Shown piece by piece: positions 33,847-40,870 of a DNA stretch of 64,000 bases (the stretch's first letter is position 1; each line of letters opens with the position of its first letter). A program made the position numbers and the translations under genes. The notes beneath the pieces are model-generated. The model made no database searches. It saw nothing but the letters and a program-made list of their open reading frames with translations, and was not told the origin of the DNA. Origin of the DNA: Paraburkholderia eburnea (GTDB taxonomy: Bacteria; Pseudomonadota; Gammaproteobacteria; Burkholderiales; Burkholderiaceae); the NCBI RefSeq assembly GCF_002917095.1, contig NZ_PQGA01000002.1:124001-188000 (forward strand). Direction: 5' to 3'.

Positions 33847-34158
33847 ATGAGCGAACCAAGAATGACGCAGCAAAACGGGGGGGCGTCGGGCTTGCGGTGC
33901 AGGCCTGGCGACATCGCACAAGTGATTTATTCCAGCAACGCACTGCTGATCGGCCGCTTTGTTTTGGTCGAGGGATGGGGTGCGCATGATCGATGGAATG
34001 TGACGCTCCTGGGCGCGCCGGCGTTCGGGCGCGAGTTCGGAACGGGGCGCCCGGTGATCGGGCGCAAAACCGCGTTTCGCGATACCTCGCTGAGACCCCT
34101 CAAAAGCGTCGAGCATATGCCAAAGAGTTCAATCCGCTTGGAATCGCCCGTCGCCTGA
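33847..34158 (+). CDS. LexA-box-controlled prophage protein, candidate antirepressor (103 residues)
   Basis: A small protein with LRCRPGDIAQVIYSSNALLI and GWGAHDRWNVTLLGAPAFGR, a pattern seen in other Burkholderia phage early proteins of unknown role. It starts 8 bases after a LexA box. Its 3' end overlaps the 3' end of the convergent repressor gene by 30 bases. With a repressor too short to self-cleave, an SOS-induced antirepressor is a reasonable hypothesis, either as protein or by antisense transcription. No direct evidence of function. Confidence 0.6.
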   Translation: MSEPRMTQQNGGASGLRCRPGDIAQVIYSSNALLIGRFVLVEGWGAHDRWNVTLLGAPAFGREFGTGRPVIGRKTAFRDTSLRPLKSVEHMPKSSIRLESPVA

Positions 34159-34461
34159 CTGGGGTGATTCCTGCGACAGAAGCCAGCCGATGTAGGACTC
34201 CACCTGCGCGCGCCGCATTGAGTCCAGTGATTTCCAGCCTTTCGGCGCGTTTCGCCACTCGTCCCCGAATTCAAGCCACTCCAGCGTAGTTTCAAGTGCG
34301 GCGGCCAAGGCGAAGCCGACAGTCGTCGACGTACTGCCGCCTGCTTCAATTTTTGCGATTGCCGGCTGCGATACGCCCACCCTCTCAGCAAGCGCTTTTT
34401 GAGACAGCTTCAAGCTCTCTCTGCGGGATCTCGCGCGCCTTCCGAATTCTGGATTGTCCAT
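34129..34461 (-). CDS. cI: CI-type phage repressor, short form (110 residues)
   Basis: An XRE-family helix-turn-helix (about 5-60; SRRESLKLSQKALAERVGVS, QPAIAKIEAG) is joined to a short helical tail. It has no S24 LexA-like peptidase domain, so RecA-stimulated self-cleavage is not expected. It is divergent from the cro-like gene across three operators, the classic lambdoid layout. ATG 34461 is chosen for AGGA 8 bases upstream; the longer frame starts inside the operator. Likely promoter: TTGCCG - 17 - TAGGAT on the minus strand. Confidence 0.82.
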   Translation of the reverse strand: MDNPEFGRRARSRRESLKLSQKALAERVGVSQPAIAKIEAGGSTSTTVGFALAAALETTLEWLEFGDEWRNAPKGWKSLDSMRRAQVESYIGWLLSQESPQSGDGRFQAD

Positions 34462-34473
34462 GCCGCGCATCCT

Positions 34474-34534
34474 ATAACCATGGTTTTTACTCGGCAAATA
34501 ACCAAGGTTATTGAGTTGCGATAACTTTGGTTAT
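34474..34534. promoter_or_regulatory. OR operator cluster with divergent promoters
   Basis: Three 14-bp sites: ATAACCATGGTTTT (34474-34487), ATAACCAAGGTTAT (34498-34511) and ATAACTTTGGTTAT (34521-34534), spaced 24 and 23 bases. They share the ATAAC-N4-GTTAT pattern with the two sites at PL. The rightward promoter reads TTGAGT (34511-34516) - 17 - TAGAAT (34534-34539). Confidence 0.87.
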
Positions 34535-34545
34535 AGAATTGCCGT

Positions 34546-34809
34546 ATGGAACATCCGAACTGCTCAGTGCCGGGCATCAAAGACGCGATCCGCAAAGCTG
34601 GATCGCAATCGGCGCTTGCCCGTCTTTTGGGCAGGCCTCAGCCACTGATCTCGAAATGGCTCAAGTCGACGCGTCCGCTGCGTCCGGAGCGGTGCAGCGA
34701 GATAGAGCGCGCAGTTGGTGTTTCGCGACAAACCCTGCGTCCTGATGACTGGCAGGACATCTGGCCCGAACTCGTCATCCAATCGGCGACACACCCGGAG
34801 GCAGCCTGA
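34546..34809 (+). CDS. cro: Cro-like / YdaS-type repressor (87 residues)
   Basis: A small helix-turn-helix protein with GIKDAIRKAGSQSALARLLG, RPQPLISKWLKSTRPLRPER and IWPEL, the pattern of YdaS/DicC/Cro-type phage regulators. It is first in the rightward operon. No Shine-Dalgarno sequence precedes ATG 34546, and the -10 ends 6 bases before it, so the mRNA may be leaderless. It should bind the same operators as CI and favour lytic development. Confidence 0.82.
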   Translation: MEHPNCSVPGIKDAIRKAGSQSALARLLGRPQPLISKWLKSTRPLRPERCSEIERAVGVSRQTLRPDDWQDIWPELVIQSATHPEAA

Positions 34810-34810
34810 A

Positions 34811-35005
34811 ATGAAGAACCTGTATGCGCGACTAGTGCTGTTCCTGATCCGCCCGGCGGTGCAGTGCGCCCTGCGCGAAGAATCGAAGCAGGGCGGCGTT
34901 GCTCTTCCCAACCGAGCCGTCGTGGCCAACGTGCTGTGGAAGAGCGCACTTGGTGCACGAATTGACACTCTGGTGTCGGTTACTCCGCCTGGCGGTCGTC
35001 TGTGA
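34811..35005 (+). CDS. Small prophage protein downstream of cro (64 residues)
   Basis: ATG 34811 follows the cro stop by one base, with GGAGG inside the cro end giving an 8-base spacing. The product has a basic amphipathic N-terminus (MKNLYARLVLFLIRPAVQCA) and a soluble tail. No family is recognised. Its 3' end overlaps the opposing 34980-35234 gene by 26 bases. Confidence 0.6.
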   Translation: MKNLYARLVLFLIRPAVQCALREESKQGGVALPNRAVVANVLWKSALGARIDTLVSVTPPGGRL

Positions 35006-35234
35006 GGTGCATGGTGGCTCGCATCAAGATCGCGCGAACCTCCCGACTGAAGCGCTCCAGTTCCTCCTGATTGCTGTAGGTCTCTTTTCCCGCATTGAGC
35101 AGCGCTGGCAAGCGAGATTCGATTTCTTGAACCGGATTTGGGTGTTGCTTTGCTGCGATCGAAAGTGCGGTAGCCAAAGCGACTTGATGCGCAGCCAGTG
35201 TCGCGCTGACGTCCTGTTCGAAAGTTAATGCCAT
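34980..35234 (-). CDS. Prophage hypothetical protein on the opposite strand (84 residues)
   Basis: A helical protein (ATLAAHQVALATALSIAAKQ; QEELERFSREVRAILMRATM). AAGGAAC precedes ATG 35234 by 5-6 bases. A possible promoter TTGGTA - 17 - TCTACA lies upstream on the minus strand. It runs against the rightward operon, so it could be lysogen-expressed or act partly as antisense to the post-cro gene. No family is recognised. Confidence 0.55.
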   Translation of the reverse strand: MALTFEQDVSATLAAHQVALATALSIAAKQHPNPVQEIESRLPALLNAGKETYSNQEELERFSREVRAILMRATMHLTDDRQAE

Positions 35235-35322
35235 GAGGTTCCTTTGTAGACGGGGTTGTGTGAGAGCTACCAAGTCTACCGGCGAAAGCCAGGAACCTCA
35301 CCCTAATAACCACGGAGCATAT

Positions 35323-35502
35323 ATGCACCTTCCGCAACACCAACAGATGCTGCGCGATCACCCGAAACATGGCGGCGTTGACGCAGTGATGGTGACCATC
35401 GCCAAGGAAAACCCCGGCGTGTTTCGGGACGAACAGCTTGCGGAAATTCGCGCCAGGCAGCGCGTGACCGAGGCAAACGATGCGCTTGCTGCGGTGGCTT
35501 GA
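35323..35502 (+). CDS. Small prophage protein (59 residues)
   Basis: ATG 35323 is preceded by GGAG with 6 bases of spacing. It encodes a helical, charged protein (HPKHGGVDAVMVTIAKENPG, then DEQLAEIRARQRVTEANDAL). It lies in the rightward early operon between the cro region and CII. No family is recognised. Confidence 0.55.
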   Translation: MHLPQHQQMLRDHPKHGGVDAVMVTIAKENPGVFRDEQLAEIRARQRVTEANDALAAVA

Positions 35503-35514
35503 AACGATAAGAGA

Positions 35515-35548
35515 GTTCGCCCAGCTCCACCGAGCGGAGCGGGCGAAC
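35515..35548. terminator. Hairpin in the early operon, possible tR-like terminator
   Basis: gttcgccc/gggcgaac with an inner gctcc/ggagc stem: a strong hairpin 12 bases after the 59-residue gene. There is no T-run, so it may be Rho-linked, a processing site or an antitermination element. The position before CII recalls tR1 of lambda. Confidence 0.45.
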
Positions 35549-35699
35549 GAGAGGCGAAGCGATTCCCCGCGCTTCGGCCCGATGCCGTTCCGGCGATAAC
35601 CGGCAGCAACGATTTCATTTTCTTTTCCCTGTTTGCTTCTTGTTTTAAATGACTTTAGTAGTACTAACAGGGACAAAACACGTTTGTTTGGAGCCTCAA

Positions 35700-36149
35700 T
35701 TGAACATCCTCGATACCGCGCACGCTGTTGCGCACAACTACCCTGGTGGCTGTGAATCGTTGGCGCCGCGGATCGGCATGTCGGCGGCGGTGCTTCGCAG
35801 CAAGGTCAATCCGAACACGGATACGCACAAGCTGACGCTCCAGGAGGCGGTGCGCATCACCGATGTGACGGGCGACGAGGCGATCCTTGAAGCATGGGCG
35901 CAGGAGCGGGGCCTCGCGCTGGTGAGGATGCCTGCTGCCGAGCATTGCAGCGATTCGGCTGTGCTGGAGCTGATGGCGAAGACCTGGGAAACGAACGGCG
36001 AGATCGGCAAGGAAGTGAATCGCACGTTCGAAGACGGCGTCGTCGAAAGCCACGAGGTCACGCGTGTGAAGGATCGCATCTGGGAGCACATCCGAACGCT
36101 GTTCGGCCTGCATAGCCGCATCGAAGGCATGGTGGAGGGCAAGCGATGA
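35700..36149 (+). CDS. cII: Phage regulatory protein CII, CP76 family
   Basis: A 149-residue protein with the CP76/CII-type pattern: NILDTAHAVAHNYPGGCESL, APRIGMSAAVLRSKVNPNTD and LTLQEAVRITDVTGDEAILE, a DNA-binding module for lysogeny decisions in many beta-proteobacterial phages. TTG 35700 is chosen because GGAG lies 7 bases upstream; the frame is open 17 codons further. Position after cro and before the O-like gene matches cII of lambdoids. The stop overlaps the next start (ATGA). Confidence 0.78.
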   Translation: MNILDTAHAVAHNYPGGCESLAPRIGMSAAVLRSKVNPNTDTHKLTLQEAVRITDVTGDEAILEAWAQERGLALVRMPAAEHCSDSAVLELMAKTWETNGEIGKEVNRTFEDGVVESHEVTRVKDRIWEHIRTLFGLHSRIEGMVEGKR

Positions 36150-36418
36150 GAACCACGCACACCCAGCGCGCGGCCTACGACGCGCTCGAAGGCGGCGCGC
36201 GCCGCACGCAGAAGCAAATGATCCTCGACCTGTTCTACACGCCGCACCTGACGCTCACGCGCCAAGAGATTGCCGATCGCACGAACATGCGTCTCGGCAG
36301 CGTCTGTGGTCGCGTGCGCGAGCTGATCGACGACGCGAAGCTGGTCGTGCATGGCATGCAGAAGTGCGCGGCGACGGGGCAGCAAAACGAAACGCTCGGC
36401 TTGCCGGCGGCGAACTGA
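36146..36418 (+). CDS. Prophage winged-helix/HTH protein (90 residues)
   Basis: A small DNA-binding-type protein: HLTLTRQEIADRTNMRLGSV and CGRVRELIDDAKLVVHG form a winged helix-turn-helix as in MarR-like or phage replication-region regulators. Its start overlaps the CII stop by four bases, and it ends 11 bases before the O-like gene. It is likely co-translated with both and may help origin control (inference). Confidence 0.68.
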   Translation: MRTTHTQRAAYDALEGGARRTQKQMILDLFYTPHLTLTRQEIADRTNMRLGSVCGRVRELIDDAKLVVHGMQKCAATGQQNETLGLPAAN

Positions 36419-36429
36419 TTGAGGCGACG

Positions 36430-37320
36430 ATGAACACGAAGGTTCTGCCGTGGTTCCGCATGTACACCGACTTCCTCAACGACCCGAAGATGATTTCGCT
36501 CGCGTTCGAGGACCAGCGCCACTTCATCGCCGTATTGGCGCTCAAGGCAGCCGGCGTGATCGACCAGCAATGCGCGCCCGAGCTGCTCGACCGCATCGTT
36601 GCGCAGCGCATCTGGATCGACTTCGCGATCGTGCGCGACGTGAAAAAGCGTCTCGTGGCCGCCGGGCTGATCGATGAGAGCTGGCAGCCGTCGGCGTGGG
36701 CGAAGCGTCAGATGCGCAGCGACACCGATCCTACGAACGCGGAACGTCAGCGCCGCCATCGCAACAAGAAGGGCGGTTCCGCTGAAGAAGGCCATAACGA
36801 ACCGGGTAACGGTGACAGTAACGCGTTACATAACGGTGATGTAACTGACCTAGATAAGAGTAGAGAAGATAAGAGTAGAGAAGAGGAGAACAAAGAAACG
36901 CACACGCGCGAGCGCGGTGCTTCGGCTTCGCAGTCCTCTGTGGATAACTCTGATGTCGAAGGCAAGCCGCTGACCGCCAAGGATCTTGTCGCTGAAGGCG
37001 TCGTCCGCGCTCACGCTCGCGACTGGCTCGCGCTGCGCAAGGCCAAGCGCCTTCCGCTGACGCCGACGGCATGGGATGGAGTGAAAGCTGAGGCCGAAGC
37101 GTGCGGCATGACGCCGGCAGCCGCCGTGAAGTTCGCGGTCGAGCAGGACTGGGCTGGCTTCAAGGCGAAGTGGGTTGCTGCAAAAGCAGCAACGGGCGCG
37201 CCTGCGGCGTCGCGTGCTAGCGGCGCGCCGAACAAGCAGGAAGCGCTCGAGGCGAACAACCGCGCAGTGGCAGAGCGCGCCGCCGCGCGATTCCAGGCTC
37301 AACAGGGGGCCGTGCAATGA
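36430..37320 (+). CDS. Phage replication initiator, lambda O-like
   Basis: A 296-residue protein. The N-terminal winged-helix domain (about 1-100; PWFRMYTDFLNDPKMISLAF) is typical of phage O/DnaD-type initiators. A polar linker (about 115-175) is encoded by repeat-rich, less GC-rich DNA, and a C-terminal helical domain follows (TPTAWDGVKAEAEACGMTPA). As in lambda, the origin is probably inside the linker-coding region. It should bind the iterons and recruit the P-like protein and host helicase. ATG 36430 has GAGG 5 bases upstream. Confidence 0.78.
   Translation: MNTKVLPWFRMYTDFLNDPKMISLAFEDQRHFIAVLALKAAGVIDQQCAPELLDRIVAQRIWIDFAIVRDVKKRLVAAGLIDESWQPSAWAKRQMRSDTDPTNAERQRRHRNKKGGSAEEGHNEPGNGDSNALHNGDVTDLDKSREDKSREEENKETHTRERGASASQSSVDNSDVEGKPLTAKDLVAEGVVRAHARDWLALRKAKRLPLTPTAWDGVKAEAEACGMTPAAAVKFAVEQDWAGFKAKWVAAKAATGAPAASRASGAPNKQEALEANNRAVAERAAARFQAQQGAVQ
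36807..36890. other. Candidate prophage replication origin inside the O-like gene
   Basis: Direct repeats TAACGGTGA at 36807-36815 and 36831-36839 flank the palindrome GTAACGCGTTAC (36818-36829). They are followed by two exact tandem copies of GATAAGAGTAGAGAA (36853-36867, 36868-36882) and an A/G-rich tract. Iterons plus a low-GC stretch in the middle of O is the lambda-type origin layout. Confidence 0.62.
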
Positions 37321-37970
37321 GCCCAAGCGATCACGGCGCCTTCGTCGCGCTCGTTGCCAATGTTCACGCGTTCTACCGCCGCGACTTCTCCGACTTCTCA
37401 GCGGACGTCTGGTGGAACGCGCTCAGGCCATACGACTTCGCGGCAGTCAGCGAAGCGATCGGCCGCCACAGCGTCAATCCCGATTCTGGCCAGTTCATGC
37501 CGTTCCCGGCCGACATCGTGAAGATGCTCGACGGCTCGACGCAGGACGCGGGCCTCGTGGCGTGGGCGAAGGTCGACAACGCCGTGCGCTCGTGCGGAAC
37601 GTACAACAGCGTCGTGTTCGATGATCCGCTGATTCACCGCGTTATCGTGGAAATGGGTGGCTGGGTCCTGGTGGGCGGCAAGGACGAGAAGGAATGGCCG
37701 TTCCTGCGCAACGAGTTCGTAAATCGCTATCGCGGCTATCGGATGCGCAGCGAGACGCCCGAGTACCTGCCGGTGCTGATCGGGATTGCCGAGGCGCAGA
37801 ACAACCGGACGGGGCAGAAGAGCGTGCCACCCGTGCTGATCGGAAACCCGGACGTCGCGCAGCGCGTGATGCTGGCCGGGCAGGACAAGCCGGCGCTCGG
37901 TTTCGTGCGCATGAGCGCGCAACTGGCGGCGAACCGACCAACGCCAGCCCCTCGATTGGGGGCTGCATGA
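37317..37970 (+). CDS. Phage replication protein P-like / DUF6475-like (217 residues)
   Basis: A helical protein with VHAFYRRDFSDFSADVWWNA and YDFAAVSEAIGRHSVNPDSG, and the region GQFMPFPADIVKMLDG. This is the pattern of proteins coded directly after O-like genes in Burkholderia phages (DUF6475). It is inferred to be the helicase-loader or primosome partner. Its start overlaps the O stop by four bases (ATGA), which ties the two together. Confidence 0.7.
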   Translation: MSPSDHGAFVALVANVHAFYRRDFSDFSADVWWNALRPYDFAAVSEAIGRHSVNPDSGQFMPFPADIVKMLDGSTQDAGLVAWAKVDNAVRSCGTYNSVVFDDPLIHRVIVEMGGWVLVGGKDEKEWPFLRNEFVNRYRGYRMRSETPEYLPVLIGIAEAQNNRTGQKSVPPVLIGNPDVAQRVMLAGQDKPALGFVRMSAQLAANRPTPAPRLGAA

Positions 37971-38131
37971 ACACCTGCCGCGACTGTGACCACGCAACGA
38001 AGAAGCCCGGCCACGAAAAGATGTATCGGCTCGGCTATCGCAACTGCGCGCTCAAACCCGAATACGTATTCGTGCCCGGCCGCCAGGCATGCACGGTGAA
38101 TCCGCCGAGCTGGGAGGCAAAGCGGCAATGA
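37967..38131 (+). CDS. Small cysteine-rich prophage protein (54 residues)
   Basis: Five cysteines arranged CRDCDH ... C (NCALKP) ... C (RQACTV) suggest a zinc site. The start at 37967 overlaps the P-like stop, and the stop overlaps the next start, both as ATGA. Similar small Cys-rich proteins are frequent in nin-like regions; no function is assigned. Confidence 0.65.
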   Translation: MNTCRDCDHATKKPGHEKMYRLGYRNCALKPEYVFVPGRQACTVNPPSWEAKRQ

Positions 38132-38712
38132 CGAAGCGCACCACATCATGGCCGATGGTCGTGCCAGCGGGCACGAAGACGGTAGGCACCGCGCGCGTGC
38201 GCGACGACGCACCGATGCCGTACGCACAGAAGAAGCTGGCCGAGAAGTTCGGCACGCGGCCCGCGCACGGCTTCGACGACATTGCAGACGGCGCGAGCGA
38301 GCCTGGCGCGCGCACGCCCGCGTATCGCCGCGAGGCACTCCCATCGCTGGGCATGGCGAAGCCGAAGAAGGCGCCGAAATACCGCAACACGAAATGCGAG
38401 CACGACGGCATCAAGTTCGACAGCCTGAAGGAGCGCTCGCGCTGGTTCGAGCTGATCCAGATGCAGGCGCGCGGCGAGATCCGCGACCTACGTTTGCAGG
38501 TGCGCTTCGAGCTGACGCCGCGCAAGCAGCGCGACGACAGCACGTGGGAGCGCGCGTCGTTCTACGTGGCCGACTTCGTCTATATCGATGTCGCGAGCGG
38601 CAAGCAGGTCGTCGAGGACGTGAAATCGCCCGCGACGCGCAAGAACCCGGCGTACGTCCAGAAGCGCAAGCAGATGCTGGCCGTGCACGACATCACTATC
38701 AAGGAAATTTGA
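38128..38712 (+). CDS. DUF1064 family putative nuclease (194 residues)
   Basis: The C-terminal 110 residues fit DUF1064: KYRNTKCEHDGIKFDSLKER, GEIRDLRLQVRFEL, ASFYVADFVYID, then VVEDVKSP. The D...EDVK arrangement is a PD-(D/E)XK-like active site, so a Holliday-junction or structure-specific nuclease role is inferred. The N-terminal 85 residues are disordered-looking and less conserved. It is located in the nin-like region where lambdoids keep resolvases. Confidence 0.75.
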   Translation: MTKRTTSWPMVVPAGTKTVGTARVRDDAPMPYAQKKLAEKFGTRPAHGFDDIADGASEPGARTPAYRREALPSLGMAKPKKAPKYRNTKCEHDGIKFDSLKERSRWFELIQMQARGEIRDLRLQVRFELTPRKQRDDSTWERASFYVADFVYIDVASGKQVVEDVKSPATRKNPAYVQKRKQMLAVHDITIKEI

Positions 38713-39320
38713 TGGACGAGATCGAGAAGCCGCGCCGCGCGCGCGCACCGGAGTGGACGCCGGCGGAGAACGCATTGCTGCGCAAGGTCTGGAAGAGGTC
38801 CGCGCCGCTGAAGACGGTCACCCACTTGTTTCCCAGCCGCAGCGAAAACGCGATCGTGATGCACGGCATTCGCCTCGGGCTGCCCGATCGCCGCCGCAAG
38901 ATGCCCGGCAAGCGTACTGCGGAAACGATCTGGCCGCGCATCGAGGCGGCGCTGCGAGTGCGCCCGGCGTCGCTCGACGAGCTGGCCGCATTGGCGCGGT
39001 GTTCGAACGGCACGGTGCGCCGGTTCATCAAGGCGAAGCGCACGGAAGTGCACATCGCGAAATATCTGCGCGCCATCGGAACGCGGAACGTGACTGCGCT
39101 TTGGGCGTGGGGTGCTGGCGAGGATGCGCCGCGGCCGCCACGAATGACTGAGGCAGAACAGAGGGCGCGCTACAAGCGAAAGCTCGAACGCGAGCGGCCC
39201 GAAGAGCTGGACCGGCAGCGCGCCAGGGCGCGGGTGCGCGCAGCGCGGCGAGACGGGCGTCTCGTGCGGCGTGATCCGATGGTGGTGGCGTTGTTCGGAA
39301 ATGGGGGTGTTGCTGCATGA
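38712..39320 (+). CDS. Prophage DNA-binding protein (202 residues)
   Basis: The N-terminal WTPAENALLRKVWKRSAPLK, TVTHLFPSRSENAIVMHGIR segment resembles a SANT/Myb or GcrA-like helix-turn-helix. A second HTH-like part (SLDELAALARCSNGTVRRFI) and an Arg-rich C-terminal tail follow. ATG 38712 overlaps the DUF1064 stop (TGATG). It is probably a regulator or DNA-packaging accessory; unresolved. Confidence 0.62.
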   Translation: MDEIEKPRRARAPEWTPAENALLRKVWKRSAPLKTVTHLFPSRSENAIVMHGIRLGLPDRRRKMPGKRTAETIWPRIEAALRVRPASLDELAALARCSNGTVRRFIKAKRTEVHIAKYLRAIGTRNVTALWAWGAGEDAPRPPRMTEAEQRARYKRKLERERPEELDRQRARARVRAARRDGRLVRRDPMVVALFGNGGVAA

Positions 39321-39676
39321 AGCTCTATATCGCAGGCCCGATGACGGGCTACGCCGAACTCAACTTCCCGGCGTTCCACACTGAGGCCCGTCGCCTTCGC
39401 GAACTTGGCTTCGAGATCGTCAACCCGGCTGAGCTTAATCCGGACAAGGGCGCCGAATGGCTCGACTGCATGCGGGCGGACATCAAGCAACTGGTCGACT
39501 GCGACGGCGTTGCGCTGCTGCAGGGCTGGGAGCAATCGCGCGGCGCATCGCTCGAATGCCATATCGCTCGATCGCTCGGCCTGCGTGTTTTCACCGCGAC
39601 TTACCTGGTCGGCCTTGCGGGCGAACTGCCGGTGATCTCGCAAGCAGCAGTCATTGAGCAGCTGGAGGCGGTATGA
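39317..39676 (+). CDS. DUF4406 family protein (nucleoside deoxyribosyltransferase-like fold)
   Basis: A 119-residue protein with KLYIAGPMTGYAELNFPAFH at the N-terminus, EWLDCMRADIKQLVDCDGVA in the middle and GASLECHIARSLGLRVF, the DUF4406 pattern. It is related to the nucleoside 2-deoxyribosyltransferase fold (Rossmann-like). A role in nucleotide salvage or signalling is inferred. It overlaps both neighbours by four bases. Confidence 0.78.
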   Translation: MKLYIAGPMTGYAELNFPAFHTEARRLRELGFEIVNPAELNPDKGAEWLDCMRADIKQLVDCDGVALLQGWEQSRGASLECHIARSLGLRVFTATYLVGLAGELPVISQAAVIEQLEAV

Positions 39677-40110
39677 CCGCAAAGCCATCGAACCCGAAAG
39701 ATCTGGTTGGCGTGCGCAAGGCTCCGATGTCGACTGTTTCGGCTGCCGTCATGGCTGAAGTGGGCGTCGCGATGCTCGAAGGCGCGGCGAAATACGGGCG
39801 CCACAACTATCGCGCCGTGGGCGTGCGTGCGTCGGTCTACTACGACGCAACGATCCGGCATCTGTTCTCGTGGTGGGAGGGCGAGGACATCGATCCGGAT
39901 TCCGGCATGTCGCACATCACGAAAGCGATCACGTCCCTGGTCGTCCTTCGCGACGCGATGATCCAGAGCATGATGACCGACGACCGCGCGCCCAGCTCGA
40001 AAGACTTCTACGCGGCGCTCAACGCGGCGGCGGGCGCGATCCTCGACAAGCACGCGGACAAGAACCCGCGCCATTTCACGATCGCTGATTCGGTGCGGGA
40101 GGCGGATTGA
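39673..40110 (+). CDS. dATP/dGTP diphosphohydrolase-like protein (DUF5664)
   Basis: A 145-residue protein with SNPKDLVGVRKAPMSTVSAA, then EGAAKYGRHNYRAVGVRASV, DATIRHLFSWWEGEDIDPDS and GMSHITKAITSLVVLRDAM. This is the phage dATP/dGTP diphosphohydrolase N-terminal family, an all-alpha NTP-pyrophosphohydrolase relative. It may shape the dNTP pool during replication. It has ATGA-type overlaps with the DUF4406 gene and the next gene, an operon of nucleotide enzymes. Confidence 0.75.
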   Translation: MTAKPSNPKDLVGVRKAPMSTVSAAVMAEVGVAMLEGAAKYGRHNYRAVGVRASVYYDATIRHLFSWWEGEDIDPDSGMSHITKAITSLVVLRDAMIQSMMTDDRAPSSKDFYAALNAAAGAILDKHADKNPRHFTIADSVREAD

Positions 40111-40547
40111 AGCGATCCGGATTCGGCCCGCGCAAGACGCCGATGTCGCGCGGCTCCTGGAAATCCTCACCGTCGGCGGCAACGCTGAAGCAGCGCTCGA
40201 CGATGAAACGCCGGGTGAAGAAGCCGACAGTGGCGGAAGGATCGAAGTATCTGGCGGCGTGCCGTAACGAGCCGTGTTTTTTGAACGTGAAGTGCCCGTG
40301 GACGGATTGGGCAGACCCCACGGTAGTGGATTGTCACAGCAACCAGGCGATCCACGGCAAGGCTGGCGCGCGAAAGGCGGACCACAAATTCACGGTGCCG
40401 GGTTGCGCGGCCTGCCACGAGTGGCTCGATAGGTCGGGCGCGCCATGGGAACAGAAGTGCGCGGTGTTCGACGGCGCGCTCGCACGCTGGGTTCCGAGGC
40501 GCGCACGAAAGATGGGCATTACGGAGGAGGCTGAGTGCAGCCAGTAA
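40107..40547 (+). CDS. DUF1364 family protein (146 residues)
   Basis: A basic N-terminus is followed by SKYLAACRNEPCFLNVKCPW, VVDCHSNQAIHGKAGARKAD and VPGCAACHEWLDRSG. This is the DUF1364 pattern, with Cys/His residues forming an HNH-like zinc site found in lambdoid nin regions. A nuclease role is suspected, not shown. The start is TTG 40107 overlapping the preceding stop, with GGGAGG 5-6 bases upstream. Confidence 0.72.
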   Translation: MKRSGFGPRKTPMSRGSWKSSPSAATLKQRSTMKRRVKKPTVAEGSKYLAACRNEPCFLNVKCPWTDWADPTVVDCHSNQAIHGKAGARKADHKFTVPGCAACHEWLDRSGAPWEQKCAVFDGALARWVPRRARKMGITEEAECSQ

Positions 40548-40870
40548 AGATCGAAGTGAACGTGCCGATACCGGCGGCGATCAACAAGCGCTGGTCGAAT
40601 GGTCGGTTTATCAGCGAGCGCGTCAAACAGCAAATCCTGATGGTGGTGTTCGGGTTCAGGCGCTGCCGCAAGAAAGACCCGCTGGGCAATGAGTACATCG
40701 TGCAGGTGCTCGCGCGCGTGCCGAGCGGCTATCGCATCTTCGTGAAGCCGTGGCAGTGGGTGTCGGCTGACCTGGCATGGCTCGATGCGCTGGTGGCTCT
40801 CAACGATGCCGCGCTGCGCCCATTCCTCGCCAGCGGCGATAACGAATGGCGCGCGGAGGTGGCGGCATGA
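40535..40870 (+). CDS. Prophage hypothetical protein (111 residues), paralogue A
   Basis: GTG 40535 follows GGAGG and overlaps the DUF1364 stop. The sequence ends PFLASGDNEWRAE, nearly the same end as the next gene's product, and the two align weakly throughout. They are probably an old tandem duplication. The function is unknown. Confidence 0.6.
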   Translation: MQPVKIEVNVPIPAAINKRWSNGRFISERVKQQILMVVFGFRRCRKKDPLGNEYIVQVLARVPSGYRIFVKPWQWVSADLAWLDALVALNDAALRPFLASGDNEWRAEVAA

